Shown here piece after piece: positions 1-8,730 of a stretch of 58,073 bases of DNA (positions are counted from its first letter, which is position 1; every line of letters starts with the position of its first letter). The notes under the pieces were generated by a model that saw only the letters and a program-made list of their open reading frames with translations, was not told where the DNA came from and ran no database searches. This DNA is from Acidobacteriota bacterium (lineage in GTDB: Bacteria; Acidobacteriota; Blastocatellia; Pyrinomonadales; Pyrinomonadaceae). The DNA is taken from NCBI GenBank assembly GCA_019639235.1, contig JAHBSG010000026.1, forward strand, positions 1 to 58,073, read 5' to 3'. A program made the translations under genes and the position numbers.

Positions 1-53
1 AGCTAACCTATTGATATATATTCTCTTCGCTTTACTGGCTGCCAGCCGGGACA

Positions 54-1736
54 ATGACTATGGACAACAATTTTGCGGTGATCTCAGCAACGGTGAGTGA
101 TCGGGGATTGAGCGAAAAGCGGCCCGAGAACGAAGATTCGTTCATCGCGATCGATGCTTCCGGACTGTACGCGGTCGCGGACGGCGTCGGCGGAGCCCAG
201 GCGGGCGATGTCGCCTCGCAGATGGCGGTCGAAATTCTCGGTGAGGCCTTTACCCACTACGGCGATTCGGTCGATCCAGAGGACATTATGCAGGTCGCTC
301 TCGAGCGGGCGAATGAGGCGATCTACCGGATGTCCACCGAACTCCCGCAGCTTTCAACGATGGCAACGACCATCGCGGCGATCCATATCTCGGGAAATAT
401 CGCGACGATCGCACACGTCGGCGATTCGCGCGTTTATCGCGTCGATCCCGACGGCGTTTTGCATCGCGAAACGAACGACCACTCGCTGGTGGAAGAAGAG
501 GTCCGTGCCGGCCGAATGACGCCCGAGCAGGCCGCCAACCACCCGAGCAAGAACGTGATCAGCCGTGCCCTTGGTGCGGAAGCTACTGTAGCTGTTGAAC
601 TTAAGACGATAATGGTCGATCCCGGAACGAGCTTCTTGCTTTGTTCTGACGGCATTACACGGCACATCGAAGACCCGGAACTCGAGCACCTAATGACGAC
701 CGGAATGGCTCCGGAAATGCTCGTAATGCAGATGAAGGAGATCTGCTATGACCGCGGTGCGGAAGACAACCTGACCGCGGTTGTCGTGAAGATACTCCCG
801 ACGGTTGCGGAGCACCGTGCAGACCACGCCGAGGCCGCACCGGTCGCAAGCCCGCCGGTGTTCCCTGCTGCCCAGGACCCGGGCGAAGAGGAGACCATCG
901 CCACGGCTCGCTCGCCTTTTGACGAACCGGTGACCGAAGAAGTTGCGACGGCCGATCTTGCCGAGCCGCAAAGTGATGGGCTCGACGACCTTCGCCGAGA
1001 GATCGCTGAAGAAGAGGCCGCCGCACCGGCGAACGACGACGAGTTTCTCGGAGCCCTTGATGACCAAGGTAGGACCATCGAGACCGCAAACTCCGAATAT
1101 TCTTCCTCGGGTTTCGTTGTTCCGGCCGAACCCGAGAAGCAGGCACCGGCTCGAGACGAGTTCAAAATGTTCGGGGCCAACGGCGATGCCGAGGTAGAAA
1201 CGCCGCGGTCCGGCCCCGGGATCTTCTCCCGGATACTCTCAACCCTCGTATGGCTTGTGCTCGGAGCGATAATCGGAATCGGCGGATATTACTTCTGGAA
1301 CATCAATAACCCGATTGTCCAGCAGGCACCGCCGCCGCTCGTTCAGCCTTCATCCGATGTGCAGGTTTCGTCGCTCGAGGAAGCCCGAAGGCTCGTCGAT
1401 GCAGACCCGAAAGGCTATCTGGAAAAGAATTCCGCAACACCGCAGGATGCCGCGGACCACTACCTGCTTGGCCGGGCGTTGCTTCTGAGCGGCAACACGT
1501 TCGAGGCGAAACGCCAATTTGAGCTCGCGAAAGGTAAGCTTGCAGATGCCGATGAAAAAGACCGGGCGACGATCGCGGCCGAGATATCACTTGGGATGAC
1601 GCTCCTACGTTTGGACCCAATGAATCGCGAAATTACGAAGGATCTTGATGAGGTGAGGAAGAGCATCTCGAATACAGCGAACGCCAACACCGCAAACGCC
1701 AACGCCGCTCCGGCAAACGCAAACGCTCAACCGTAA
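54..1736 (+). CDS. PP2C-family Ser/Thr protein phosphatase with C-terminal membrane anchor and TPR-like domain
   Basis: Dephosphorylates phospho-Ser/Thr proteins and is the likely counterpart of the kinases at 10.9-15.4 kb. Residues about 10-245 form a complete PP2C domain: RPENEDSF, the metal-binding AVADGVGG, GDSRVYR, SDGITRHIED and AEDNLTAVVVK are all present, so the two-metal site looks intact. A low-complexity acidic linker follows, then one membrane segment at about 388-412 (LVWLVLGAIIGIGGYYFW). A periplasmic TPR-like stretch (DHYLLGRALLLSGNTFEAKRQF) and an Asn/Ala-rich tail end the protein. The catalytic domain is therefore cytoplasmic and the tail outside. The start ATG at 54 is followed by a second ATG two codons later; either is possible. 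Its 3' end overlaps the convergent RNA methyltransferase gene by 10 bp. Confidence 0.93.
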   Translation: MTMDNNFAVISATVSDRGLSEKRPENEDSFIAIDASGLYAVADGVGGAQAGDVASQMAVEILGEAFTHYGDSVDPEDIMQVALERANEAIYRMSTELPQLSTMATTIAAIHISGNIATIAHVGDSRVYRVDPDGVLHRETNDHSLVEEEVRAGRMTPEQAANHPSKNVISRALGAEATVAVELKTIMVDPGTSFLLCSDGITRHIEDPELEHLMTTGMAPEMLVMQMKEICYDRGAEDNLTAVVVKILPTVAEHRADHAEAAPVASPPVFPAAQDPGEEETIATARSPFDEPVTEEVATADLAEPQSDGLDDLRREIAEEEAAAPANDDEFLGALDDQGRTIETANSEYSSSGFVVPAEPEKQAPARDEFKMFGANGDAEVETPRSGPGIFSRILSTLVWLVLGAIIGIGGYYFWNINNPIVQQAPPPLVQPSSDVQVSSLEEARRLVDADPKGYLEKNSATPQDAADHYLLGRALLLSGNTFEAKRQFELAKGKLADADEKDRATIAAEISLGMTLLRLDPMNREITKDLDEVRKSISNTANANTANANAAPANANAQP

Positions 1737-2530
1737 ACCTGCCTTCGGGCTTCGAACAATATAACGCCGGCCGAGACCGCTAGATTGAGGCTCTCGACCG
1801 GCTTTTCCATTTCGATCGCGATGCGTTCGTCGAGCTCCCTTTCGAGTTCGGGCGAGAGGCCGGACGCCTCCGAACCAAAGATCAAGAGCCGCTTCTGCGT
1901 CCAATCGACGGCTGTATGAGCCGCGGCTCCATCGGCAGTCGTGCCGGAAATTAGAAAGCCGGCCCGTCGAGCATCAGCAACAACCCCGTGTTCATCGGCC
2001 TTCTCAACAACCCGCAGCCGAAAGACCGATCCCATCGATGCCCGCAGAGCCTTGGGCGAGAACGCATCTGCCGAACCGGCCGAGGTGATAACGGTCCTAA
2101 CGCCCGAAGCCTCAGCGGCTCGAAGTATCGCACCGAGATTGGCAGGATTGTTTATACGGCTAAGGAGGAGAACGACCGGCAACCCGCCGGGCCGGCCCGA
2201 TGCAAACGCCTCTCTCAGTTCGCTCGTAGGACGCTGCCCGATGAGAATAATGCCCTGTGGTGATTCGGTATCGGCGATCGATGCGAGAAGCTTGTTCGGA
2301 AGTTCGTAGACCGGAATTCGGGCCATCTCGAGAACCCGCTTCAGTTCGTCCTCACCTTCGCGAGCGAGGAGGTCGCTTGAGATAAAGGCGTATTCAAGCC
2401 CGATGTCCGAGTCGAGTGCCTCCATCGCCAGCCGCTTCCCTTCGATGAAGATCTCGCCCGGTTCCTTGCCGCCTCGGACGCGTAGCGCGTGCTTGATCTT
2501 TTCGTTATCGCGGCTTGTGATCTTCTGCAT
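1727..2530 (-). CDS. TrmH/SpoU-family RNA 2'-O-methyltransferase
   Basis: SAM-dependent 2'-O-ribose methyltransferase of tRNA or 23S rRNA; the exact nucleotide target cannot be read from the sequence. The N-terminal part (1-95, EIFIEGKRLAMEAL) matches the substrate-binding domain of these enzymes. The SpoU fold carries the three knot motifs: NPANLGAILRAAEASGV, LLIFGSEASGLS and SLNLAVSAGVILFEA. The length of 267 aa is normal for the family. It is convergent with and overlaps the phosphatase gene by 10 bp, so neither gene has room for a separate terminator there. Confidence 0.92.
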   Translation of the reverse strand: MQKITSRDNEKIKHALRVRGGKEPGEIFIEGKRLAMEALDSDIGLEYAFISSDLLAREGEDELKRVLEMARIPVYELPNKLLASIADTESPQGIILIGQRPTSELREAFASGRPGGLPVVLLLSRINNPANLGAILRAAEASGVRTVITSAGSADAFSPKALRASMGSVFRLRVVEKADEHGVVADARRAGFLISGTTADGAAAHTAVDWTQKRLLIFGSEASGLSPELERELDERIAIEMEKPVESLNLAVSAGVILFEARRQVYG

Positions 2531-2603
2531 ATGCCGGGCGGGTATCTGTTGCGTGCTGTTTTACGTTAGAATCGGGTTTACTCGTTACTAAATTGCAAAA
2601 CCT

Positions 2604-4166
2604 ATGAAACCAGAAACCCGGGCGATTAACAAACTGGATGACCTCCGCGAGCGGAATGAGCGTGCCGAACTCGGCGGCGGCGAGGCTCGCCTCGAAAGAC
2701 AGCGGGCATCGGGAAAAATGACCGCGCGTGAGCGGATCGAGTTCCTGCTTGATGAAGGAACTTTCGAAGAGTTTGATAAATTCGTCGTTCACCGCTCGAA
2801 CGACTTTGGGCTTGATAAGCAGCGATTTCCCGGCGACGGAGTAGTTACCGGGCACGGAAAGATCGATGGGCGGCAGGTCTTCGTCTTTGCTCAGGATTTC
2901 ACGGTCTTTGGCGGTTCGCTTTCGGAAACGCACGCTCAGAAGATCTGCAAGATAATGGACCTGGCCATGAAGACGGGCGCTCCCGTCATCGGGCTCAACG
3001 ACAGCGGCGGTGCCCGAATTCAGGAAGGCGTCGTTTCGCTCGGCGGCTATGCCGACATCTTTTTGCGAAACACGCTGGCAAGCGGCGTCGTGCCGCAGAT
3101 CAGCTGCATCCTTGGCCCGTGTGCCGGAGGCGCGGTCTATTCGCCGGCGATCACGGACTTTAACGTAATGGTCAAGGACACGTCCTATATGTTCATTACG
3201 GGCCCGGACGTGATCAAGACCGTGACGCACGAGGAGGTTACGAAAGACGAGCTTGGCGGTGCCCTGACGCATAATTCGAAGTCCGGAGTTGCCCATTTTG
3301 CCGCCGATTCGGATGAACACGCACTGCAGATCACACGCGAACTGATCTCATTCATCCCCTCAAACAACATGGAGGACCCGCCATTTGCGGCGACCGAGGA
3401 CCCGGTGACGAGGATCGATAAGGAGCTGAACACGCTCGTCCCCGAGAACGCGAATATGCCCTATGACATTCGCGACATCATCAAGCGGGTTGTTGACGAC
3501 AGTTATTTCTTTGAGGTCCAGGAGCTTTTTGCACAGAATATCGTCGTTGGTTTTGCCCGGCTGGGCGGACATTCGGTCGGGATCGTAGCGAACCAACCGG
3601 CGTTTCTGGCGGGCGTTTTGGACATTGATGCTTCGGTAAAGGCGGCCCGATTCGTCCGCTTCTGCGATTGCTTCAACATCCCGCTGATAACCTTTGAGGA
3701 CGTTCCGGGCTTTCTCCCGGGCGTTGATCAGGAACACCACGGAATCATCCGCCATGGGGCGAAGTTGCTCTACGCCTTCGCCGAAGCGACCGTTCCGAAG
3801 ATCACCGTCATTACCCGCAAGGCATACGGCGGCGCGTACTGCGTGATGGCCTCAAAGCATATTCGGACCGACGTCAACTTTGCATATCCAACCGCGGAAA
3901 TAGCTGTTATGGGCGCGGAAGGGGCGGTCGGAATTCTCTATCGAAAGGAGCTGTCAGAGGCTGAAAACGCCGAGGCCGCAAGGCAGGAGAAGATCGCAGA
4001 GTTCCAAAATAAGCTCGCGAATCCTTATGTAGCGGCCGAAAAGGGGTTTGTTGACGAGGTGATCGAGCCGGCATTTACGCGGCCGAAGCTAATTCGAGCT
4101 CTGGAACTCACCAGAAACAAGCGCGATAGCAATCCGCCAAAAAAACACGGCAATATTCCGCTTTAG
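2604..4166 (+). CDS. Acyl-CoA carboxylase carboxyltransferase subunit (propionyl-/methylmalonyl-CoA type)
   Basis: Transfers the carboxyl group between carboxybiotin and a short acyl-CoA (propionyl-CoA carboxylase beta, or methylmalonyl-CoA decarboxylase alpha). It is 520 aa, the family length, with two crotonase-like halves. The oxyanion-hole glycines are visible as [12 protein letters not shown] in the N-terminal half and as [15 protein letters not shown] in the C-terminal half; the family C-terminus KKHGNIPL is intact. No biotin carboxylase or biotin carrier gene lies nearby, so partners must be encoded elsewhere. The symbol is left blank because pccB, mmdA and accD-like members cannot be separated by eye. 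No clear Shine-Dalgarno sequence precedes the ATG. Confidence 0.93.
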   Translation: MKPETRAINKLDDLRERNERAELGGGEARLERQRASGKMTARERIEFLLDEGTFEEFDKFVVHRSNDFGLDKQRFPGDGVVTGHGKIDGRQVFVFAQDFTVFGGSLSETHAQKICKIMDLAMKTGAPVIGLNDSGGARIQEGVVSLGGYADIFLRNTLASGVVPQISCILGPCAGGAVYSPAITDFNVMVKDTSYMFITGPDVIKTVTHEEVTKDELGGALTHNSKSGVAHFAADSDEHALQITRELISFIPSNNMEDPPFAATEDPVTRIDKELNTLVPENANMPYDIRDIIKRVVDDSYFFEVQELFAQNIVVGFARLGGHSVGIVANQPAFLAGVLDIDASVKAARFVRFCDCFNIPLITFEDVPGFLPGVDQEHHGIIRHGAKLLYAFAEATVPKITVITRKAYGGAYCVMASKHIRTDVNFAYPTAEIAVMGAEGAVGILYRKELSEAENAEAARQEKIAEFQNKLANPYVAAEKGFVDEVIEPAFTRPKLIRALELTRNKRDSNPPKKHGNIPL

Positions 4167-4270
4167 GAAGAGCATTAATTGTTGGGATACGACACTTAAA
4201 TCCCGGCCTCAGATTTTCTCTTTAACTTGTGCAGTACAATGAGTTACAAATTATTTAATCTACTACCTTA

Positions 4271-5410
4271 ATGTCCGGAACATACCCCAAACGGCCTACT
4301 GCGGCGCTAATTGACCACGCAGCTCTCGCCTTTAATGTCCGCTCGATCCGGGAATTCATCGGCCCGGAGCCGAAGTTCATGGCGGTTGTTAAGGCAAATG
4401 CCTACGGACACGGAGCCGTTGAGTGTTCGCAAACCCTTGAAAAGGCGGGAGTTGAGTGGTTTGGTGTTGCGACCCTTGAAGAAGCACTTGAACTTCGCGA
4501 AAACGGCATTTCGAGTCAGATCCTATGCTTTGGATCGGTCTGGCCCGGCCAGGAGAGGGAGTTCTTCGAGCACTTTATTAATCCGGCGATCTTCTCTTCC
4601 GAAACGGCGATCCGGTTGGACGACGCCGCCCGGAAATGCGGTGTCGAGGCTCGTATACACTTGAAGCTGGATACCGGAATGGGCCGCGTCGGCCTCCGTT
4701 TTGACGAGGTCGAGCAGTTCCTCGCGGCGATCGCGAGCCTTCGCAATCTGCGTATCACGGGTGTAATGACCCATTTTGCAGCCGCAGACGACCTTTCGCA
4801 GGCTGATTTTACGCGGCTTCAGATGGCCCGCTTTAATAAGGCACTTGAGCTTCTGTCCAAGGCCGGTATTGCCCCGGAGTTCGTGGACATGGCAAATTCT
4901 CCCGGGGCCGTCGTTTTTCCGGAATCGAGAGGAAACATGGTCCGGATCGGCGGAATTATGTACGGGCTTGGCGATGATGTTCTTCCCCGGGACGTCCCAG
5001 GCCCGGAACTGAAGCCGGTGCTCTCGCTTGTTACAAAGGTTGCAGTGGTCAAGCGAATAAAAGCAGGTGAATCAGTAGGTTACGGCCGTTCATTTAAGGC
5101 GACAAATGCGCTGACCGCCGCCGTTCTACCACTCGGCTACAATGACGGTTACAGCCGTAGACTCTCGGGCCGGTCCGAGGTGCTGATCCGCGGTGTCCGT
5201 TGTCCGGTCCTCGGCCGCATCTCGATGGACTGGATCAGCGTTGACGCAAGCAAGATTCCCGGTATTTCGCCGGGCGAGGATGTTGTTTTGATCGGCCATT
5301 CGGGTAACGAGGCGATAACGGCCGCGGATCTTGCCGGAATTTCGGGTTCTATCTCATACGAGATCACCTGCGGAATAGGTCAACGGGTGCCTAGAATTCA
5401 CATTAAATAA
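4271..5410 (+). CDS. alr: Alanine racemase
   Basis: PLP enzyme that interconverts L- and D-alanine for peptidoglycan. The PLP lysine lies in MAVVKANAYGHG (K41) and the catalytic tyrosine of the opposite face in SVGYGRSF (Y271). Further family signatures are LDTGMGRVG, MTHFAAAD, RIGGIMYGLG and GRISMDW. It is 379 aa, full length. It is followed 60 bp later by the YihY-family gene. The 104 bp upstream hold no strong promoter by eye, only a TACAAT hexamer near 4235. Confidence 0.97.
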   Translation: MSGTYPKRPTAALIDHAALAFNVRSIREFIGPEPKFMAVVKANAYGHGAVECSQTLEKAGVEWFGVATLEEALELRENGISSQILCFGSVWPGQEREFFEHFINPAIFSSETAIRLDDAARKCGVEARIHLKLDTGMGRVGLRFDEVEQFLAAIASLRNLRITGVMTHFAAADDLSQADFTRLQMARFNKALELLSKAGIAPEFVDMANSPGAVVFPESRGNMVRIGGIMYGLGDDVLPRDVPGPELKPVLSLVTKVAVVKRIKAGESVGYGRSFKATNALTAAVLPLGYNDGYSRRLSGRSEVLIRGVRCPVLGRISMDWISVDASKIPGISPGEDVVLIGHSGNEAITAADLAGISGSISYEITCGIGQRVPRIHIK

Positions 5411-5469
5411 GTTCGCGTGGTAACTCAGATTGCAGCCGTAACCGTTGTAACACATGAGATTATAAGAAA

Positions 5470-6318
5470 GTGTATAAATCACTTTTAAGGTATTACACGA
5501 GGTTGATTTACACAGGAGCCTTCGAACGGGCGGCTCAGGTGGCGTTCTATTTCGCGTTCTCATTCTTCCCGCTTCTTTATTGCCTGGTTAACATCGCCGG
5601 ATTGGTACTCGGTTCAACGGACACGATGAAGTCCGAACTCCTTGGCTATCTTTCGCGGTTAATGCCGGGAGCTGCATTTCAGTTGGTGCAACAGACGGTG
5701 GCGGAGATCATTCAGAGTAGCAGCCCCGGAAAGCTGATTATCGGCATTGCGATCACGCTCTGGTCCGCGTCGGCCGGGATCGATGGCCTCCGTTCGGCCC
5801 TGAACGCCGCTTATGGGGTGCCGGAGCGAAGGCAGATCTGGACCACCCGCGGCCTTTCGATCGGGGTCACGCTACTTTTGATCTCGCTCACGCTCCTGTC
5901 ATCGTTCGCGGTCTATTTTATTTGGAGCTTTACGAGCGGAACGCCGGCTGATGACCTCGGACCGGACATTTATCTTTTTCTCCTGCGATGGGTTTCGATC
6001 GTGGCGGTCGTCTATCTGCAATGTATGATCCTCTACAGGCTTCTGCCCGATCTTGACGATCATTCCTGGCGGTGGACGATGCCCGGCTCGGCCGCTGCCG
6101 TCATAATCTGGCTGGGTCTGACCTTCGTTTTCCGGCTTTATATTCAGAATTTTAACACTTACAATCGAGCCTACGGTTCGCTTGGCGCGGTGATGATCCT
6201 GATGTTTTGGCTCTACATCGCGGCCCTTGCGTTGATGCTCGGCGGCGTTATCAACGCGGAATTCATGCATCACCGAAGGATACGCCCGCAGGAGCCCTCG
6301 CCGCCGGCGGAGGCGTAA
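5470..6318 (+). CDS. YihY/virulence factor BrkB family membrane protein
   Basis: Inner-membrane protein of the UPF0761/BrkB family, whose biochemical role is not settled (older annotations as RNase BN are not supported). About six hydrophobic segments are visible, with the family signature YNRAYGSLGAVMILMFWLYI near the C-terminus. Its 282 aa is the usual length. A GTG start at 5470 is used because no ATG occurs until deep in the first membrane segment. It lies 60 bp after alr and 9 bp before the SIS gene, so these genes are probably co-transcribed. Confidence 0.9.
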   Translation: MYKSLLRYYTRLIYTGAFERAAQVAFYFAFSFFPLLYCLVNIAGLVLGSTDTMKSELLGYLSRLMPGAAFQLVQQTVAEIIQSSSPGKLIIGIAITLWSASAGIDGLRSALNAAYGVPERRQIWTTRGLSIGVTLLLISLTLLSSFAVYFIWSFTSGTPADDLGPDIYLFLLRWVSIVAVVYLQCMILYRLLPDLDDHSWRWTMPGSAAAVIIWLGLTFVFRLYIQNFNTYNRAYGSLGAVMILMFWLYIAALALMLGGVINAEFMHHRRIRPQEPSPPAEA

Positions 6319-6327
6319 CACTATTTT

Positions 6328-7356
6328 ATGTCGATAATGATCGAAGAGATCTTTGAGCAGCCTCAAGTTCTCGAACAAACCCTGACAGAAGAAATGCCAA
6401 AGGCCGAAGCTCTCGGCCGCCGGCTTAAGGAACGCGATATAGACCTGATCGTCCTGGTCGCCCGCGGGAGCTCGGACAATGCGGCCCTTTTTGGCCGTTA
6501 CTTGCTCGAGGTAACGACAGGAATTCCCGTTTCGCTTTCGGCCCCGTCTGTTTTTACATTATACGACGCAAAGCTCGACCTCTCGCGTGCACTTGTTGTT
6601 GGCGTCTCTCAGTCGGGCGAAGGCACGGACATCAATCTTGTTTTGGAAAAGGCGAAGGCCTCGGGAGCGTTCACGCTGGCAGTGACGAACGAGGCGGGTT
6701 CGACGATGGCATCGCTCGCCGATGAAACGCTGCTAATTCGGGCCGGACGCGAACGCTCGGTTGCCGCGACCAAGACCTACACCGGACAGATGCTTCTCTT
6801 CTACCTGCTTGCAGAGAGCCTCGGCGGGCGGAAACTCGGCATTGAGGCCATTCCGGAACTTACCTTCAAGAGCCTTGAGACGGCAGAAACTATCCGCGGG
6901 TACGTCGAGCGTTACGCGTTCATGGAGCAGTGCGTCGTCGTCGGCCGCGGGCTCAACTACGGAAATGCCTACGAGCTTGCCTTGAAGCTGATGGAGACGT
7001 GCTACGTTGTGGCCGAGCGGTTCTCGTCGGCAGATTTCTTTCACGGGCCGCTGGCCATTGTCGAACGCCGATTTCCGGTGCTGATGTTTGCACCGGAAGG
7101 GGCTGTAACGCAGGGCAACGTCGATCTGCTCGAGCGGCTTGGCGAGCTTCGTGCGGATTCACTTTCGATCACGAACAGCCGCCGTATCGCCGAGCTTTCC
7201 TCGCGGGCGGTGATGCTTGACGAGTCGATCGACGAATTCCTCTCGCCGATCCCGTTCGTAGTCCCGGGACAGCTTTTCGCAGCGTATCTTTCGGCGGCAA
7301 AGGGCTTGGATGCCGACGCTCCGAGGTCTCTAAAGAAAGTTACACAAACCATCTGA
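6328..7356 (+). CDS. Double SIS-domain sugar-phosphate isomerase/deaminase-like protein (GlmS C-terminal type)
   Basis: Two SIS domains like the isomerase half of glucosamine-6-phosphate synthase but without the glutaminase domain. First domain: ARGSSDNAALFGRYL and GVSQSGEGTDINLVLEKA; between them ERSVAATKTYTGQ, the sugar-phosphate binding loop of the family; second domain starts near CVVVGRGLNYGNAYELALKL. Stand-alone members act as amino-sugar-6-phosphate deaminases or isomerases (NagB-II, AgaS and FrlB types); which one applies here is not clear. The stop codon overlaps the start of the next gene by one base, so translation is coupled to the O-antigen-ligase-like protein. Confidence 0.88.
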   Translation: MSIMIEEIFEQPQVLEQTLTEEMPKAEALGRRLKERDIDLIVLVARGSSDNAALFGRYLLEVTTGIPVSLSAPSVFTLYDAKLDLSRALVVGVSQSGEGTDINLVLEKAKASGAFTLAVTNEAGSTMASLADETLLIRAGRERSVAATKTYTGQMLLFYLLAESLGGRKLGIEAIPELTFKSLETAETIRGYVERYAFMEQCVVVGRGLNYGNAYELALKLMETCYVVAERFSSADFFHGPLAIVERRFPVLMFAPEGAVTQGNVDLLERLGELRADSLSITNSRRIAELSSRAVMLDESIDEFLSPIPFVVPGQLFAAYLSAAKGLDADAPRSLKKVTQTI

Positions 7357-8654
7357 TGACAGATATCAGCGAAAGCGATGAGGTCTCGTCCGGCCGTTCA
7401 GGGCTCGAGACCTTTGTTTTTGCTTTGTTTCTCCTGCTCATTTTTTCGCTCGGGTTCATGCAGCCGAATATCCGGTTTTCCGGAATGCGGCTCCAGGCAA
7501 CGGACATTCTCTTTCCCCTCCTTTTCGTCGGTTGTATTGCCGTTGCGGTCAAGGAACGGTTTGCGGTGCGGCCTGATCGCACATTCGTTCTCATTGCGGT
7601 CTATTTTCTGACACTTGCGTCAGCGGCGGTATTTTCGGTTCGTCCGGCGGCGAGCTTTCCGCGTCTTGCGGGTGAGCTTTTTCTTGTGCTGCTTGCCCTT
7701 GGTACGGCGTTCATCGTTCGGTCAGAAAAGGATATTCGCTTCGCGGTCTTTGCGTGGATCGCGGCGAGTTCGCTGGTCTGCCTCGTCGCCGTCGTGACGG
7801 CTGCTTTATTCTACATCGACCGCGATAACCTTCTGTTGAACTACACCCTCCATCATTACGGCTCGCTGCCGCCCGGTAATTATCCGCGGGTTCATAGTAC
7901 GTTCGTGTACCCTGCAATGCTCGCAAATTACCTTACCGTGTCGATCGTCTTCCTCTTGTTCGGGAAGGTGAAGGAATGGTTCCGGCGCTCGTTCTGGCCG
8001 CTATTCGTTTTGCATCTTGCGGCCGCGGGCTTTACGGTAACGCCCGGGCTCGGCGGCCTCATTCTCGGAATTGGGCTTTTCGTTTGGGTATTTCGAGATC
8101 CGGCGAATTCGCCGCGGCTAGCGTTCGTGGCTCTCGCGATCGGCATTCTGGCGGCGATCGGCTCGGTCGTTGTATCTGCCGTCACGACACGCCCAATATC
8201 GAGTTCGCCGTTCTGGTTCGAGCCGTTCGGTTATCGGATCGACCCGACGCAACGGCTGCTTACGTGGATCGGTGCTTGGCAGACGATGCTTGAGTATCCG
8301 CTTACGGGCCGTGGCCTTGGGCTTGATGTTGCTCGTGTTTATTTCGAGGCACCGTCGGGCCAGAAGCAGATGCTGACCGATGCCCATAACACCTGGCTAA
8401 ACATAGGCGGACAGGCCGGCATTCCCGGCTTTCTTGCATCGATAACTCTTACCATCGCTCTTATCGGACGAAGCCTGCCGCTGCGGATATCCGAAGCTGC
8501 GTCTTCGTCGCGAGCGATGCTCGGTGTCGCGTTCATTGCCGCGTTTGTTGCTCAGGGTTTTGTCGGGTCATTTGAAAACGCACGGCATCTTTGGGTCCTG
8601 ATCGGCCTTCTGCTCGCTTCCGCACGAATGCGCGAAGCCTCGGAAAAGGTTTAA
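7356..8654 (+). CDS. O-antigen ligase/polymerase family (Wzy_C) membrane protein
   Basis: Polytopic membrane protein of 432 aa with ten or more hydrophobic segments. The large extracytoplasmic loop contains the family-typical TDAHNTWLNIGGQAGIPGF near residues 340-360 and a preceding GRGLGLD. Members ligate or polymerise lipid-linked glycans on the outer face of the inner membrane; whether this one is WaaL-like or Wzy-like cannot be told. Its ATG overlaps the TGA of the SIS gene by one base. No glycosyltransferase cluster adjoins it. Confidence 0.85.
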   Translation: MTDISESDEVSSGRSGLETFVFALFLLLIFSLGFMQPNIRFSGMRLQATDILFPLLFVGCIAVAVKERFAVRPDRTFVLIAVYFLTLASAAVFSVRPAASFPRLAGELFLVLLALGTAFIVRSEKDIRFAVFAWIAASSLVCLVAVVTAALFYIDRDNLLLNYTLHHYGSLPPGNYPRVHSTFVYPAMLANYLTVSIVFLLFGKVKEWFRRSFWPLFVLHLAAAGFTVTPGLGGLILGIGLFVWVFRDPANSPRLAFVALAIGILAAIGSVVVSAVTTRPISSSPFWFEPFGYRIDPTQRLLTWIGAWQTMLEYPLTGRGLGLDVARVYFEAPSGQKQMLTDAHNTWLNIGGQAGIPGFLASITLTIALIGRSLPLRISEAASSSRAMLGVAFIAAFVAQGFVGSFENARHLWVLIGLLLASARMREASEKV

Positions 8655-8730
8655 TTTCTCTTGAAAACTGTTATACTTCAGGGGTCCTGCCTAGAGTACG
8701 ATTTTTTTTAACTAAGTCTGGAGGTAGCCG

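Noticed and set aside
2505..3320. A 271-codon minus-strand open frame opposite the carboxyltransferase
   Set aside because: No domain; overlaps the well-supported plus-strand gene.
4167..4270. Promoter ahead of alr
   Set aside because: A TACAAT hexamer is present but no matching -35 at 16-18 bases.
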